Shown piece by piece: positions 1-11,082 of a stretch of DNA of 64,000 nucleotides; positions within the stretch are counted from its first letter, which is position 1, and the number at the start of each line of letters is the position of its first letter. Made by a program: the position numbers and the translations under genes. The stretch is from Tragulus kanchil (taxonomy: Eukaryota > Chordata > Mammalia > Artiodactyla > Tragulidae). The stretch lies in contig JAIOJX010000025.1 of NCBI GenBank assembly GCA_022376925.1, positions 183,953,801-184,017,800 of the forward strand, read 5' to 3'. The notes under the pieces were generated by a model. That model searched no databases. It was not told the DNA's origin and was given only the letters and a program-made list of their open reading frames with translations.

Positions 1-42
1 GCCTAAAGAGTCAGACATGAAGAAACGACTAACACACAGCAC
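1..42 (+). mobile_element. Bov-tA 3' tail, duplicate of 1181-1222
   Basis: The first 42 bases are the AAAGAGTCAGACATGA tail of a Bov-tA SINE. The complete element is at 1010-1222, so this is the same insertion seen in the upstream duplicate. Confidence 0.7.
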
Positions 43-271
43 ACTATTCTAGCAACAAAATCAATGAAGGCTACTATTTAAAGTGCCATATATTTAAAGT
101 CAGCATATTCTAACTTTTGCTGAATTTGTGTTTGATACCCCTTCCCTCAGTACCATCAAATGTGATTTAAGAATTGTAATCAGTCTCAGAAAGTTTCATA
201 TCATACTTCTAACTGGTGAGGCAGACATTCTAAACTTACTGCTGTCCACTTAGTTTTTTAATATAAATTTA

Positions 272-1009
272 ATCTGGTGGCATTGCTTCACCTCCCCCCA
301 ACCCCGGAATCCACTTATCTTGCAATCAAAAGACCCACATGTACCACATGCTTTACGGAAGCAGAGCCTGGCAGGAGTCTTGCATTCTTTCTCCCTGATG
401 TGTCTCTGTTTTGACACCTGTGTTACTCTTCGAGGCTTCTCCAACTGGCTTCTTGGCTTTCATTTCCCGCCACATCTCATTTGGTTTTTTCTGAGTAACT
501 AAACTGACACTTTCCTTTTTCCCCTGGAAGAGAGGCGCTGATTTAATTACTTCATAATGGAATACATTTTCTCTTGTAAAACCGATTCGTTTCTCAACTG
601 CATCTAGGAAACAGAAAAACAGATATCCCTGGCATTGATTACCAAATGGCCATATTTCCTAGTTCTTATTCTGCGATAGGAAAAAAAAAAAACACTGAAA
701 TTGGCCACAAAGCAATCTGGCTTTGATCCTGGCATCATCACCTGCCCATAATGTTTCCTTGGAAATGTGGGAATGTGTGCATTCTGAGACTTGACGGCCT
801 TGTTGGAGCTAGTGACGCCTGTCTTATGTGCCACACAAGGTTATCATGGGGATCAGGTTAACGAGCAAAAATGGGAACCATTTTGAAATGTTGATGGATA
901 GTATAAACAATAGTTCTTGTGACAGAGGCTAATTCGAATCAAATTTGCAACTCTTACCTACCTAGCCTTTTACTCTCATCAATTTTTGTTTGTTTTTTAA
1001 TACACAATT
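272..1009. other. Non-coding, no recognised element
   Basis: AT-rich sequence with a short A-tract near 680. Short open frames occur on both strands but have no splice context, no family resemblance and no length above chance. I see no repeat I can name. Confidence 0.6.
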
Positions 1010-1222
1010 TAAGGTGGTACAGTGGTAAAGGATCCACCTATCAATGTAGGAAACACATGAGACACCAGAATAGATCCCTGGGTGAGAAGATCTCCTGGAG
1101 GAGGAAGTGACAATCCACTCCAATATTCCTGCCTGGAGAATTCATAGACAGAGGGGCCTGGTGGGCTACAGTCCATGGGGGCCTAAAGAGTCAGACATGA
1201 AGAAACGACTAACACACAGCAC
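1010..1222 (+). mobile_element. Bov-tA SINE
   Basis: Ruminant tRNA-derived SINE in sense orientation. The tRNA-like head (GGTACAGTGGTAAAGGATCC) is followed by the Bov-A body: CTGGAGGAGGAAGTGACAA, the CCTGCCTGGAGAATTCAT block, GGCTACAGTCCATGGGG, and the AAAGAGTCAGACATGA tail. Bov-tA is a non-autonomous element thought to be mobilised by BovB. It is moderately diverged. Confidence 0.85.
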
Positions 1223-1451
1223 ACTATTCTAGCAACAAAATCAATGAAGGCTACTATTTAAAGTGCCATATATTTAAAGTCAGCATATTCTAACTTTTGC
1301 TGAATTTGTGTTTGATACCCCTTCCCTCAGTACCATCAAATGTGATTTAAGAATTGTAATCAGTCTCAGAAAGTTTCATATCATACTTCTAACTGGTGAG
1401 GCAGACATTCTAAACTTACTGCTGTCCACTTAGTTTTTTAATATAAATTTA

Positions 1452-1650
1452 GTCGTGAACTGCCTAGCTGTGGCCTATAATAAGCAGTGTGTCTGGCCCT
1501 GGATAAAGTTTAACTCAGCGTTTTTCCAGTGGGACCCGGGAAGTGGGAATTGGTTTCTATCTCAAAGCCTGGGTATTTAACTTTAGTTTCTTTGATTCAG
1601 TAATGATAACTCTAGCTCTAATGATAACTCTAATCTAATTACATTTTTCC
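1452..1650. other. Unique AT-rich spacer
   Basis: No recognised element. It ends in the left target-site duplication of the SINE that follows. Confidence 0.5.
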
Positions 1651-1994
1651 GGAGCTATATATTTTAAAATATTTATTTATTTATGTGTCGGCTATGCTGG
1701 GTCTTTGTTGCTGTGTGGCCTTTTCTCCAGGGGCTGGTCTCTGCCTGTGGTAGATGGGTTTTTCAGTGTGGTGGCTTCTTTTGTTACAGAGCACGAGCTC
1801 TAGGGTGCATGGGCTTCTGGAGTTGCAACTTCCAGGCTCTAGAGCACAGGCTCAATAGCTGTGCAGACAGGCTTATTTGGTCCATGGCATGGGGGATCTT
1901 CCCTGCCCAGGGATCCAACCTGCATCTCCTGAGTTGGCAGGCAGATTCTTTACCACTAAACTACCAGGGAAGTCCCTGGAGCTATATATTTTAA
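1651..1994 (-). mobile_element. tRNA-derived SINE (CHR/SINE2 group), antisense, with 17-bp TSD
   Basis: Antisense copy: an ATTTATTTATTT tail (poly-A side) at about 1672, a long degenerate body with repeated 'ttgcagc/gctc' blocks, and the tRNA-like head reading TTTACCACTAAACTACCAGG then GAAGTCCC near 1975. The flanking 17-bp sequence GGAGCTATATATTTTAA occurs at 1651-1667 and again at 1978-1994, a perfect target-site duplication that fixes both ends. The 103-codon frame inside is a translated SINE, not a gene. Confidence 0.85.
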
Positions 1995-2479
1995 GAAATT
2001 AAGGGAATTTACATGCTTGAATTGCATGGCTCATGGCCCCACTATATAAAACTTCAAACGTAGTTTATTTCTCTTTCTGAATCGTCAAAATCACCTTATT
2101 TTTAAAAGAACTTTTAAAGCACCTTATTTTTAATATTTTTAAAAAGCACTGTTCCGTTTCTATGTTAGATTTTTAAACTTTTCTGAAATTTCAGTGATCT
2201 CTTGATTGATTTTGAAAAGTGACTTCCATTGCATACTATTAACAGTACAAAAACAAGAAGATATTTAATATCTATATTCTTAGTTTATAAAGTAAATATT
2301 AAATTTCTTGCACATGTTTCTCCAAATAAGCACACACATGTGCACATGGATTTTTTTTTAAATAAAATCCTTCATCCAAGACTTCTAATTTTTTTTCAAT
2401 TTTAAAACAAATGTATTTTTATTACAGAAAATTGGGAAGAAATTAAAAATGTTTTAAGTCATCTATCAAGACACCTCAA
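1995..2479. other. AT-rich non-coding spacer
   Basis: Very AT-rich with several T and A runs. No open frame of note and no element I can name. Confidence 0.5.
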
Positions 2480-3300
2480 AGAATTGAAGATAACAAATTA
2501 TCAACTGAAAGAATATATTTGAAATAGGATTAATTGACAAATGACTGGATAAAGAATATTTCAAGGGCTCCTAAATTTACAATATAAAAGACAAAAAAGG
2601 CCAAAATGGATTCAAAGGTTATGAATAGACATGAAATAGAAGTAGAAATACAAGTGACAAGAAAAAAGAAATACAAGTAGCTAAAAGTAATACAAAGAGG
2701 TGCTCAACCTTCATAGTAGTCGGGAAAATACAAATAAAGATAAAAATATCGTTTTATGCCAAATTAATCAACAACCATTTTTTTCAAAAAGTTTGAAATA
2801 AAATTTAAATATTTGAATGATGCCATATTTTGTAGATGTGGATCAAGGGAAATTCTTGTACAGAGCTGTTAAGAATAGAAACTGGTATAGCACTGCAATG
2901 CAAGGCCCACACAGGCCAAAGAATAAAGAGAGAGGAAAATAAATAAATAAAAAACCAATAAAAGAGGCCAAAAAGCTTAAGAAAAAAAATTTAAAAAAAA
3001 AAAAACTGGTATAGCAAGTTTAGAAAGTAATCTGGCATTTTCTTTTAAAGATGAAACATTTGCTTACCACACCAATCAGCAGTTTCCCTTCTTGGCACAT
3101 AACCAAGAGGAACTCTTTCACATGTGTACCAGGAGATGTGTGCATGAATGTTTTCAGTAATACTATTCAAAATAACAAAAAATTGAAAACGTTCCACATG
3201 TTCATTGCCAAGAAAATAGATTAACTGTAGTATAATCACAAAACGCATGTTCATACAGCAGGAAAAATTAACGAGCTGGATCTCTGTATTACTTGGGTAG
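2480..3300 (+). mobile_element. Ancient L1 (L1M-type) 3' region, interrupted
   Basis: Decayed sense L1 sequence. Recognisable traces are the GGTGCTCAACCTTCATAGTAG block near 2700, followed by ATACAAATAAAGATAAAAAT, and after the SINE at 2892-3002 the typical late-ORF2/3' region about low animals of 'aacattccatgttcattg' type near 3190. Frames are closed throughout, so it is a fossil. Family assignment is by eye. Confidence 0.5.
2879..3015 (+). mobile_element. 5'-truncated SINE inside L1, with 13-bp TSD
   Basis: AAACTGGTATAGC at 2879-2891 is repeated at 3003-3015 around a 111-bp insert that ends in a long A-tract. The insert carries only the last part of the SINE seen whole at 52713 (shared GGCCCACACAGGCCAAAGAA). 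It therefore looks like a retroposed copy truncated at its 5' end, inserted into the older L1. Confidence 0.75.
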
Positions 3301-3534
3301 CCTAGTGTCACACTGCACTTGGTACGTGAAGACCAGAGTGAGGAGAGGGAGCCACGGCAACCACACGCAGGAGGGAAAAGTAAACAGCCCCGGGCCACGG
3401 CAAGGCCAAGGATGACAGTGCAGCAATCTGATTTTGTGCACACTGGTAGCACATGTCAAAAGAGAAATTATTATATCTTTAAATAAAAACAGAGAAAATT
3501 TAAATCCTTCCCAAGTGACATTTTAAGTGTTTAT

Positions 3535-3749
3535 GTGCTAAACTGCTTCGGTCGTGTCCAGCTGCTGGCAACCCTAAGAACTATAGCCTGGTGCCTCTGT
3601 CAGTGGGATTCTCCAGGCAAGAGCACTAGAGTGCGTCGTCATGCCCTCCTCCAGGGTCTCGTCCCCACCCAGGGCTCTAGCCTGACTCTTTGATGTCTCC
3701 TTCATTGGCAGGAGTGCTCTTTATCACTAGCGCCATCTGGGAAGCCCTG
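3535..3749 (-). mobile_element. Bov-tA SINE, antisense
   Basis: Reverse-complement Bov-tA: the tail region (GTCGTGTCCAGCTGCTGGCAA), then GGATTCTCCAGGCAAGAG, CCTCCTCCAGGGTCTC, and the tRNA-like head TTATCACTAGCGCCATCTGG with GAAGCCC at the end. Moderately diverged. Confidence 0.85.
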
Positions 3750-3880
3750 GCATTTCAAGATCACTTACTAAATATATGGTCTAGTTACCCCATGCTGCTT
3801 GTCCTGGTTTCAATCCTGCTTGCACCTAGATATCAGTAATTTCCCTTAAGTAGTTCCCTCCACTAGCTGTCAACTCCTTT

Positions 3881-3962
3881 ATTTTTTAAATTATTTTTAA
3901 TTGAAGTATAGTTGATTTACAGTGTTGTGTTATTAATAGTTTCAGGAATACAGTCAAAAAAA
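3881..3962 (-). mobile_element. L1 3' end fragment, antisense
   Basis: TTGAAGTATAGTTGATTTAC followed by AGTGTTGTGTTA is the characteristic reverse complement of the cetartiodactyl L1 3' UTR. Only about 80 bp are present. It falls at the start of duplication 2. Confidence 0.65.
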
Positions 3963-4089
3963 CCCAAAAAGACACAAGTGAACTGATCAACTTCTTTCTA
4001 TTTCTTCTTTTTCTGTCAAACTCTTTCCTATTCTTAAAGGCGCAATTTAACATGTTCACTAAAACTTTTCCAATCAAAATCTATCTCTC

Positions 4090-4265
4090 AGGCTTCCCTG
4101 TTGGTCTAGTGGCTAAGAGTCTGCACTCCCAATGTAGGGGTCTCAGCCTGATTCCTGGTCAAGGAACTAGAGCCCACACACCACAGCTGAAGAGCCCACA
4201 TGCTGCAAGGAAGATCACAGATCCCGAGTTGTCGCAACTAAGACCTGGCCCAGCCAATAAAAATG
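4090..4265 (+). mobile_element. tRNA-derived SINE (CHR/SINE2 group)
   Basis: Sense copy: the head GGCTTCCCTGTTGGTCTAGT, then CTAAGAGTCTGCACTCCCAA, the B-box area GATTCCTGGTCAAGGAACTA, and the end GCCCAGCCAATAAAAATG. The open frame across it is incidental. Confidence 0.8.
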
Positions 4266-4505
4266 TCTATCTTTCTTAGAACAGACACATCATTTAATAG
4301 TAATAAAATACACAACGCTATCCTAGGAAGAGCACAGGAATTAAATAAACATGACATTTGATTGATACGTATGCTCACAGTTTTAGTCAAAATTTTAGTT
4401 CCTCCTTTTCCACGTCTTCCCCTTTTTCTGTATTCCCATGAAATGTTGCCATGAAGCACTCTTAAAAAGGAAAAAAAAAAAAACTGTCTTCACTATTTCT
4501 ATTAA

Positions 4506-4710
4506 GTTTGAGTCTCTCAGTCGTGTCTGACCTTTTGCAACCCCAAGGACTACTGTAGCCCGCAAGGCTCCTCTGTCCGTGGAACTCTCCAGGCAAGAAG
4601 ACTGGAGTGGGGAGCCATTCCCTTCTACCAGGAATCTTCCCAACCCAGGGATGGAGCCCAGACTTCCCACAGTGCAGGCAGATTCTTCACCATTTGAGCC
4701 AAGTTACTAA
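4506..4710 (-). mobile_element. Bov-tA SINE, antisense
   Basis: GAGTCTCTCAGTCGTGTCTG (tail), then TCTCCAGGCAAGAAGACTGG, TTCTACCAGGAATCTTCCCA, and the head TTCACCATTTGAGCCAAG. A complete element by structure. Confidence 0.85.
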
Positions 4711-5040
4711 TGTTTTCCAAATTGTAAGCAGTTTGCAGGCCAGGCCAGTCCTCACAGCAGATGCTGTTGTTGGCTCACCAGGTCTGGCGGACGCCTTGAC
4801 AGGCTGGGCGCCCTCCCCCAGCTGTGGACAGTACTGCTGCGCCCAGCTCCCACCGGCTTCTCTGGAGGCCTGCCCTTGGGTGACTTTAATGGCTTTGGAG
4901 TTAGGGCTTCCTCAGAGCAGTCAGAAGCCAGCGACTTTGTAATACAGGAGCTGCAAAAGCCTGCCTTGAGATGGCTTTGGGCAAAACCGTTTCCCTTGAG
5001 CAGAGCTGGCACTCCGCCGATCCTAGTTCAATTTTTTTTT
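4711..5040. other. Unique flank plus corrupted tile tail
   Basis: 4711-4961 is unique sequence (copy at 5847-6096). 4962-5040 resembles the true continuation only for its first ~15 bases (CCTTGAGATGG against CCTTAGAGATGG at 6101) and then diverges, as a low-quality contig end would. Confidence 0.6.
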
Positions 5041-5100
5041 TGAAGTATAGTTGATTTACAGTGTTGTGTTATTAATAGCTTCAGGAATACAGTCAAAACC
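5041..5100 (-). mobile_element. L1 3' end fragment, duplicate copy
   Basis: Second copy of the element at 3881-3962. It lacks a few A residues in the AAAAAAACCC stretch. Confidence 0.6.
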
Positions 5101-5224
5101 AAAAAGACACAAGTGAACTGATCAACTTCTTTCTATTTCTTCTTTTTCTGTCAAACTCTTTCCTATTCTTAAAGGCGCAATTTAACATGTTCACTAAAAC
5201 TTTTCCAATCAAAATCTATCTCTC

Positions 5225-5400
5225 AGGCTTCCCTGTTGGTCTAGTGGCTAAGAGTCTGCACTCCCAATGTAGGGGTCTCAGCCTGATTCCTGGTCAAGGA
5301 ACTAGAGCCCACACACCACAGCTGAAGAGCCCACATGCTGCAAGGAAGATCACAGATCCCGAGTTGTCGCAACTAAGACCTGGCCCAGCCAATAAAAATG
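5225..5400 (+). mobile_element. tRNA-derived SINE, duplicate copy
   Basis: Second copy of the SINE at 4090-4265; no difference seen within the element. Confidence 0.8.
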
Positions 5401-5640
5401 TCTATCTTTCTTAGAACAGACACATCATTTAATAGTAATAAAATACACAACGCTATCCTAGGAAGAGCACAGGAATTAAATAAACATGACATTTGATTGA
5501 TACGTATGCTCACAGTTTTAGTCAAAATTTTAGTTCCTCCTTTTCCACGTCTTCCCTTCTTCTGTATTCCCATGAAATGTTGCCATGAAGCACTCTTAAA
5601 AAGGAAAAAAAAAAAAACTGTCTTCACTATTTCTATTAAG

Positions 5641-5846
5641 TTTGAGTCTCTCAGTCGTGTCTGACCTTTTGCAACCCCAAGGACTACTGTAGCCCGCAAG
5701 GCTCCTCTGTCCGTGGAACTCTCCAGGCAAGAAGACTGGAGTGGGGAGCCATTCCCTTCTACCAGGAATCTTCCCAACCCAGGGATGGAGCCCAGACTTC
5801 CCACAGTGCAGGCAGATTCTTCACCATTTGAGCCAAGTTACTAATG
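5641..5846 (-). mobile_element. Bov-tA SINE, duplicate copy
   Basis: Second copy of the antisense Bov-tA at 4506-4710. Confidence 0.85.
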
Positions 5847-6096
5847 TTTTCCAAATTGTAAGCAGTTTGCAGGCCAGGCCAGTCCTCACAGCAGATGCTG
5901 TTGTTGGCTCACCAGGTCTGGCGGGACGCCTTGACAGGCTGGGCGCCCTCCCCCAGCTGTGGACAGTACTGCTGCGCCCAGCTCCCACCGGCTTCTCTGG
6001 AGGCCTGCCCTTGGGTGACTTTAATGGCTTTGGAGTTAGGGCTTCCTCAGAGCAGTCAGAAGCCAGCGACTTTGTAATACAGGAGCTGCAAAAGCC

Positions 6097-6853
6097 CATG
6101 GCCTTAGAGATGGACACATTTTGTGTGCAAATTATGCTTCTGAACTTTCCCCCAGGATAAGACTGAGGCTAGACTTGACCTTGCTTGGCATCTCCTTCCC
6201 GATCCTTCTTTCCTTGCTTCCTTATGGGCTCTCCTTACACCCTCACTAAATCACTTACATAGGAATTCTCCTCTCAAGCTCCAGAAACCCGAACTAAAAC
6301 AGTTCTTTACTAAAATTTGCATCATCTAGAATGTTGAGCACAATGACGGCAACAAAACAGAACTAAGCACCAGTTTGTTGAATTTATCAGTAATTTTGTG
6401 TTAAAGTTTGTTGGAAGGATGTTGTTATGTGTGGAGGAAGAATTTTCTCCTTTTTTTTTTTGTCCTTTTATAGGAAAACACATCCAAAAACTCTTGATTG
6501 TTAAAGATGAGACCCATTTCAGAATAATTGAGCACAAAAGATAAGAGATTGGTGCCCAGAACTGAAAGTCCAGAAGAATCCCAAGTCGCTGTGGGTTATG
6601 AGACTTTAAGACACAGCTGAAGCCAAGACACGCTTCCATCCAAAGCTCAAAGCATTTGCATCCTTTTACTTCTCCACACCATTTAGCCACTGAGCTTCAT
6701 CTCTCTAACAAAATTGATTTGTCCCAACAGAAAACTGATTTATAAGTCTTACCAGGCAGCCATAATGTCAGCAAATCAAGAGCCAGATTTACAAACTCTC
6801 CAAAATGTACAGTGAATGCCAAATAAAAACTTTCAATTTACCCATCTGTGTTT
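6097..6853. other. Non-coding, no recognised element
   Basis: Mixed-composition sequence with a T-run near 6455. The longest open frame (122 codons, minus strand 6322-6690) is not tied to any family I recognise and has no coding signature. Confidence 0.5.
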
Positions 6854-7182
6854 GTAGGAAGCATAAATCTGTGATGAGGGTGGAATGATTCTGACATTAT
6901 TATGATTAAGTTTCGACATTTTAATTTGCTTTGTGTATATATTCTTACAAGCTTGATCATTTATTTACAAGTGGATTTCTGATTTTAATGACCATTTAAT
7001 AATAATAGCCTTATAAAAACTCAGCTGATGGAGGCTTGGTTTAGGTATTAAAGTTCAGGGTATATGATGATTTAGAGAGTCAGTGAGACTTTGGAAGGAT
7101 TACCTGTGGACAGTTTTTTGGATTTAACCTTGAGGATCAGTATTGCCAAAGGAGAGCACCTTTACACTTATTGACTCACTAG

Positions 7183-7640
7183 GTGATTTTGTTGTTGTTG
7201 TTCAATCGCCAAGCTGTGTTCAACTCTTTGCAACCTGTGGACTACAGTACACAAGGCTTCTCTGTCCATCACAGTCTCCCAGAGTGTGCTCAGACTCACG
7301 TCCATTGAGTCAGCGATGGCATCCAACCAACTTATTGCCTGTCACCCCTTCTCCTGCTGCCCTCAATCTTTCCCAGCCTCAGGGTCTTTTCCAATGAGTC
7401 AGCTCTTTAGTGGTCAAAGTATTGGCGCTTCAGCTTCAGCATCAGTCCTTCCAATGAATATTCAGGGTTGATTTCTTTAGGATTGACGGGTTTGATCTCC
7501 TTGGTGTCCAAGGAACTCTCAGGAGTCTTCTCCAGCACCACACTTCAAAAGCTTCAATTCTTTGGTGCTCAGCCTTCTTTATGGTCCAATTCACATCTGT
7601 ACATAACTACTGGAAAAACCCATAGCCTTGACCTTACAGA
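7183..7640 (-). mobile_element. BovB (RTE) LINE 3' end, antisense
   Basis: Reverse complement of the BovB 3' terminal region: GTTGTTGTTGTTCAATCGCC (3' tip), CTCAGACTCACGTCCATTGA, GGTCTTTTCCAATGAGTCAG, CCTTCCAATGAATATTCAGG, GTCTTCTCCAGCACCAC, and CAGCCTTCTTTATGGTCCAA. Read on the minus strand these blocks encode the C-terminal part of the BovB reverse-transcriptase ORF plus a short 3' UTR. It is 5'-truncated and carries stops, so it is dead. Confidence 0.9.
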
Positions 7641-8022
7641 CCTTTAGAAACTTTTTGAAAATCAGTATTAAGTTATTACAATTTTCCTTCATATTTAAGG
7701 AAAGCAAATGAACAAACAAAAAACCTTTGCATGTGGAAATGCAAATATAATGAATATTATTGCACAGGGCAAGTGTTAAGTCTGAACTTAAAAATGTAAG
7801 TGAATTTAGAGAAAATATTAAGAAAAGCATTGTGCAAATGATACAAAAATACAGCAAGAAATCATAAAATTGGTAGGCATCTGATGGAGGTGTGAGGAAT
7901 ACTGTTTTAGAGAGTTAGACATGGAGCTGTTGAAAGGACAGGGGAAAATTTGGAGGGGATTGTGTGTGGATCATTGGGCTTGAGCCCTTTGCCAAAAGAG
8001 GGGTCTTTTTCGGAGCAACCCA
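7641..8022. other. AT-rich flank and noisy tile tail
   Basis: Unique AT-rich flank to about 7934, then the degraded junction tail described under duplication 3. Confidence 0.5.
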
Positions 8023-8351
8023 GTAGGAAGCATAAATCTGTGATGAGGGTGGAATGATTCTGACATTATTATGATTAAGTTTCGACATTTTAATTTGCTT
8101 TGTGTATATATTCTTACAAGCTTGATCATTTATTTACAAGTGGATTTCTGATTTTAATGACCATTTAATAATAATAGCCTTATAAAAACTCAGCTGATGG
8201 AGGCTTGGTTTAGGTATTAAAGTTCAGGGTATATGATGATTTAGAGAGTCAGTGAGACTTTGGAAGGATTACCTGTGGACAGTTTTTTGGATTTAACCTT
8301 GAGGATCAGTATTGCCAAAGGAGAGCACCTTTACACTTATTGACTCACTAG

Positions 8352-8809
8352 GTGATTTTGTTGTTGTTGTTCAATCGCCAAGCTGTGTTCAACTCTTTGC
8401 AACCTGTGGACTACAGTACACAAGGCTTCTCTGTCCATCACAGTCTCCCAGAGTGTGCTCAGACTCACGTCCATTGAGTCAGCGATGGCATCCAACCAAC
8501 TTATTGCCTGTCACCCCTTCTCCTGCTGCCCTCAATCTTTCCCAGCCTCAGGGTCTTTTCCAATGAGTCAGCTCTTTAGTGGTCAAAGTATTGGCGCTTC
8601 AGCTTCAGCATCAGTCCTTCCAATGAATATTCAGGGTTGATTTCTTTAGGATTGACGGGTTTGATCTCCTTGGTGTCCAAGGAACTCTCAGGAGTCTTCT
8701 CCAGCACCACACTTCAAAAGCTTCAATTCTTTGGTGCTCAGCCTTCTTTATGGTCCAATTCACATCTGTACATAACTACTGGAAAAACCCATAGCCTTGA
8801 CCTTACAGA
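8352..8809 (-). mobile_element. BovB 3' end, duplicate copy
   Basis: Second copy of 7183-7640. Confidence 0.9.
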
Positions 8810-9141
8810 CCTTTAGAAACTTTTTGAAAATCAGTATTAAGTTATTACAATTTTCCTTCATATTTAAGGAAAGCAAATGAACAAACAAAAAACCTTTGCA
8901 TGTGGAAATGCAAATATAATGAATATTATTGCACAGGGCAAGTGTTAAGTCTGAACTTAAAAATGTAAGTGAATTTAGAGAAAATATTAAGAAAAAGCAT
9001 TGTGCAAATGATACAAAAATACAGCAAGAAATCATAAAATTGGTAGGCATCTGATGGAGGTGTGAGGAATACTGTTTTAGAGAGTTAGACATGGAGCTGT
9101 TGAAGAGACAGGGAAGAATTTGCAGGGCATTGTTTGTGGAT

Positions 9142-9975
9142 CATGCTGAGCTTTGCAGGAGATCTTGCGAGCAACCCAGTGGAGGATAAGTTAAGACCAG
9201 GGAAGAGGGGAGGTGGGACTCTGGGTGGGAAGATGGGAGATTAGTCCAGGAAAGAGACGGAACCACAGCCAGGACAGCATCAATGGAGACAAGGATTTGA
9301 ATATACTTCCCCTGCTTCCTGTCAAAACAGCACGCAGCTTGGCAAGCAGGCAGTAAGTGAGGAGAAGAGGATGCTTTCCCCCACATCATTACCATTTATG
9401 CTTCCTTTCCCATTTATTGGTATTAAAATCATAAAGTCCTGTGACGGAGATATGTTCTCCCAGAGCTCAGAAGTAACTGTTCTAAGTGCTCATAAATATC
9501 TTTGGAAAGGAATGAACCTGAGAGTTTGAAAATGGACTTTTTGAGTTAGTCGTTACAGCATTTGGGCTTAACTGTTGGCCACTTATGACTGGCCACATGC
9601 AAAAATATGCTATTTTGAAGTTCATTAGTTTCCATCAAATATAAAAGAGGAACCAGATCCGACCGAGTGGATTGATGGTTCTTTTAACCCCCTCTTTGTT
9701 TGATGGCCTTAGTAATTCAAGATTCAGCAGTTCCAATACTGGTGATGGTGGAGAAGGAAGAAACACTACCATGATGGGCATCACTCCAATTTTTCCTGCT
9801 TGGTATTCACCTTCATTTTCTCTCCTATCACTGCCCCCAAAACCACCCTTCTCCCACTTTAGTTCTTGAATGCAGATGTATCTAATCCCACTCCTTGCTC
9901 CTTGCCCTCTAGCCAGATACAAGTCTCAGGTGCGGGCAATAAGAGTACCCCACCCCATGGGCAGAGTGACTGGTT
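9142..9975. other. Non-coding, no recognised element
   Basis: No transposon I can name. Short frames on both strands near 9635-9922 overlap each other and look like chance. Confidence 0.5.
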
Positions 9976-10500
9976 CACTGTCGTTCAGTCACTCAGTCAT
10001 GTCTGACTCTTTGTGACCCCATGAAGGGAGGCATGTCAAGCTTTCTTGTCCTTCACTATATCCCTGAGTTTGCTCAAACTCATGTCCATTGAGTCGATGA
10101 TGCCACCTAATCATCTCATCCTCTGTCACCCCGCCCCTCCTGCCTTCAATCTTTCCCAGCATCAGGGTCTTTTCCAATAAGTGGACTCTTCTCATGTAAC
10201 CAAAGTATCAGAGTTTCAACTTGAGCATCAGTCCTTCCAATGAATATTCAGGGTTGATTTCCTTTAGGATGAACTGGTTTGATCTCCTTGCTGTCCAAGG
10301 GGCTCTCAAGAGTCTTCCCCAGCACCACCGTTCAAAAGCATCAACTCTTCATTGCTCAGCCTTCTTTATGGTCCAACGTTCACATCTCCACCTGACTACT
10401 GGAAAAATCATAGCTTTGACTACTGAGGACTTTTTTCGGCAAAATGACATCTGCTTCTTAATACAGTGTCTAGGTTTGTCATAGCTTTTCTTCCAGCATA
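9976..10500 (-). mobile_element. BovB LINE 3' end, antisense
   Basis: CACTGTCGTTCAGTCACTCA (3' tip), TGACTCTTTGTGACCCCATG, GGTCTTTTCCAATAAGTGGA, CCTTCCAATGAATATTCAGG, CCAGCACCACCGTTCAAAAG, and CTGACTACTGGAAAAATCAT. It extends further 5' than the copy at 7183. Frames are interrupted, and the minus-strand product would be the end of the reverse transcriptase ORF. Confidence 0.9.
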
Positions 10501-10604
10501 CATACATATCTAAGCTAATAGCACAAGTCCAGTCAAGCAGATTTAGTCCCAGCACATTTGACTGGAACTAACCGGTTATAGAAAAATGCTGTTTATATTG
10601 CAGC

Positions 10605-11082
10605 AAGTCCCCTACATATGAACTTTCTGGTTTCAAATTTTCAAAGATGCAAACGTGCCTCCGCATGTCCAATCACATAAGTTAGTTCACGTGTTTGGCA
10701 TAATTGCCATATATGTGCATCCTCTACAAGTGGCTGGGCTTTTGTGTACTTTACTATACAGTCCTGCTAGAGTACAGTAGTAGACTATCTTTATGTCAAG
10801 CTCAGAATGTCCAGAAGCGAGTGTAAAAGCAGCAGTGGTAATGTAGCTGGTACCTCAGTACTTTTTAAGATACTCTACTGTAAGATTCAAAATGTTTTCT
10901 TTATTTACTTGTGTTTGTTTTTATGTATTAATTGTGGAAAAAGTATTATAAATCTATTACAGTGCAGTGCTATATAGCTGGTTGTGTTAGTCCAGTACCT
11001 AGGCTAACTTTGTTAGACTTTGGAACAAATTAGACTTACAAACGTGCTCTCAGAGCAGAACTCATTCATATGTAGGGGACTT
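10605..11082 (+). mobile_element. Tigger-like (pogo group) DNA transposon, internally deleted
   Basis: An 18-bp perfect terminal inverted repeat bounds 478 bp: AAGTCCCCTACATATGAA at 10605-10622 and its exact reverse complement at 11065-11082. The interior resembles the ends of mammalian Tigger elements, including blocks such as CACATAAGTTAGTTCACGTG and CTAGGCTAACTTTGTTAGAC. Around 10808 a short decayed frame begins with Met-Ser and has Lys/Ser residues, reminiscent of a Tigger transposase start. No transposase domain remains. Strand is arbitrary. Orientation and sub-family need a library search. Confidence 0.75.

Larger units (their letters stand above)
1..1451. repeat. Direct duplication 1 (cut by window start)
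   Basis: Bases 1-271 match 1181-1451 essentially without change (offset 1180). The match ends cleanly in both copies after an AT-rich stretch, and the sequences then differ. By analogy with the later pairs, copy 2 is about 272-1451 and copy 1 lies mostly upstream of the window, so only its last 271 bases are visible. I read it as an unmerged assembly overlap rather than a genomic duplication. Confidence 0.85.
3902..6096. repeat. Direct duplication 2 (offset 1139 to 1135)
   Basis: Copy 1 is 3902-4961 and copy 2 is 5041-6096. The copies differ by a few small indels, mostly in homopolymers: for example GTCTGGCGGACG at 4784 against GTCTGGCGGGACG in copy 2, and C/T run changes near 4420/5555. Bases 4962-5040 are a 79-bp tail belonging to neither consensus, ending in a T-run just before copy 2 starts. 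Both a CHR SINE and a Bov-tA are carried in each copy. Confidence 0.95.
6854..9141. repeat. Direct duplication 3 (offset 1169)
   Basis: Copy 1 is 6854 to about 7972 and copy 2 is 8023 to about 9141. They are near identical until about 7934/9103. Copy 1 then drifts (TGAAAGGACAGGGGAAAATT against TGAAGAGACAGGGAAGAATT), and its final 50 bases are a distorted version of 9142-9180. Both share GAGCAACCCAGT, at 8014-8025 and near 9169. One A-run differs (AAGAAAAGC against AAGAAAAAGC). Confidence 0.95.
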
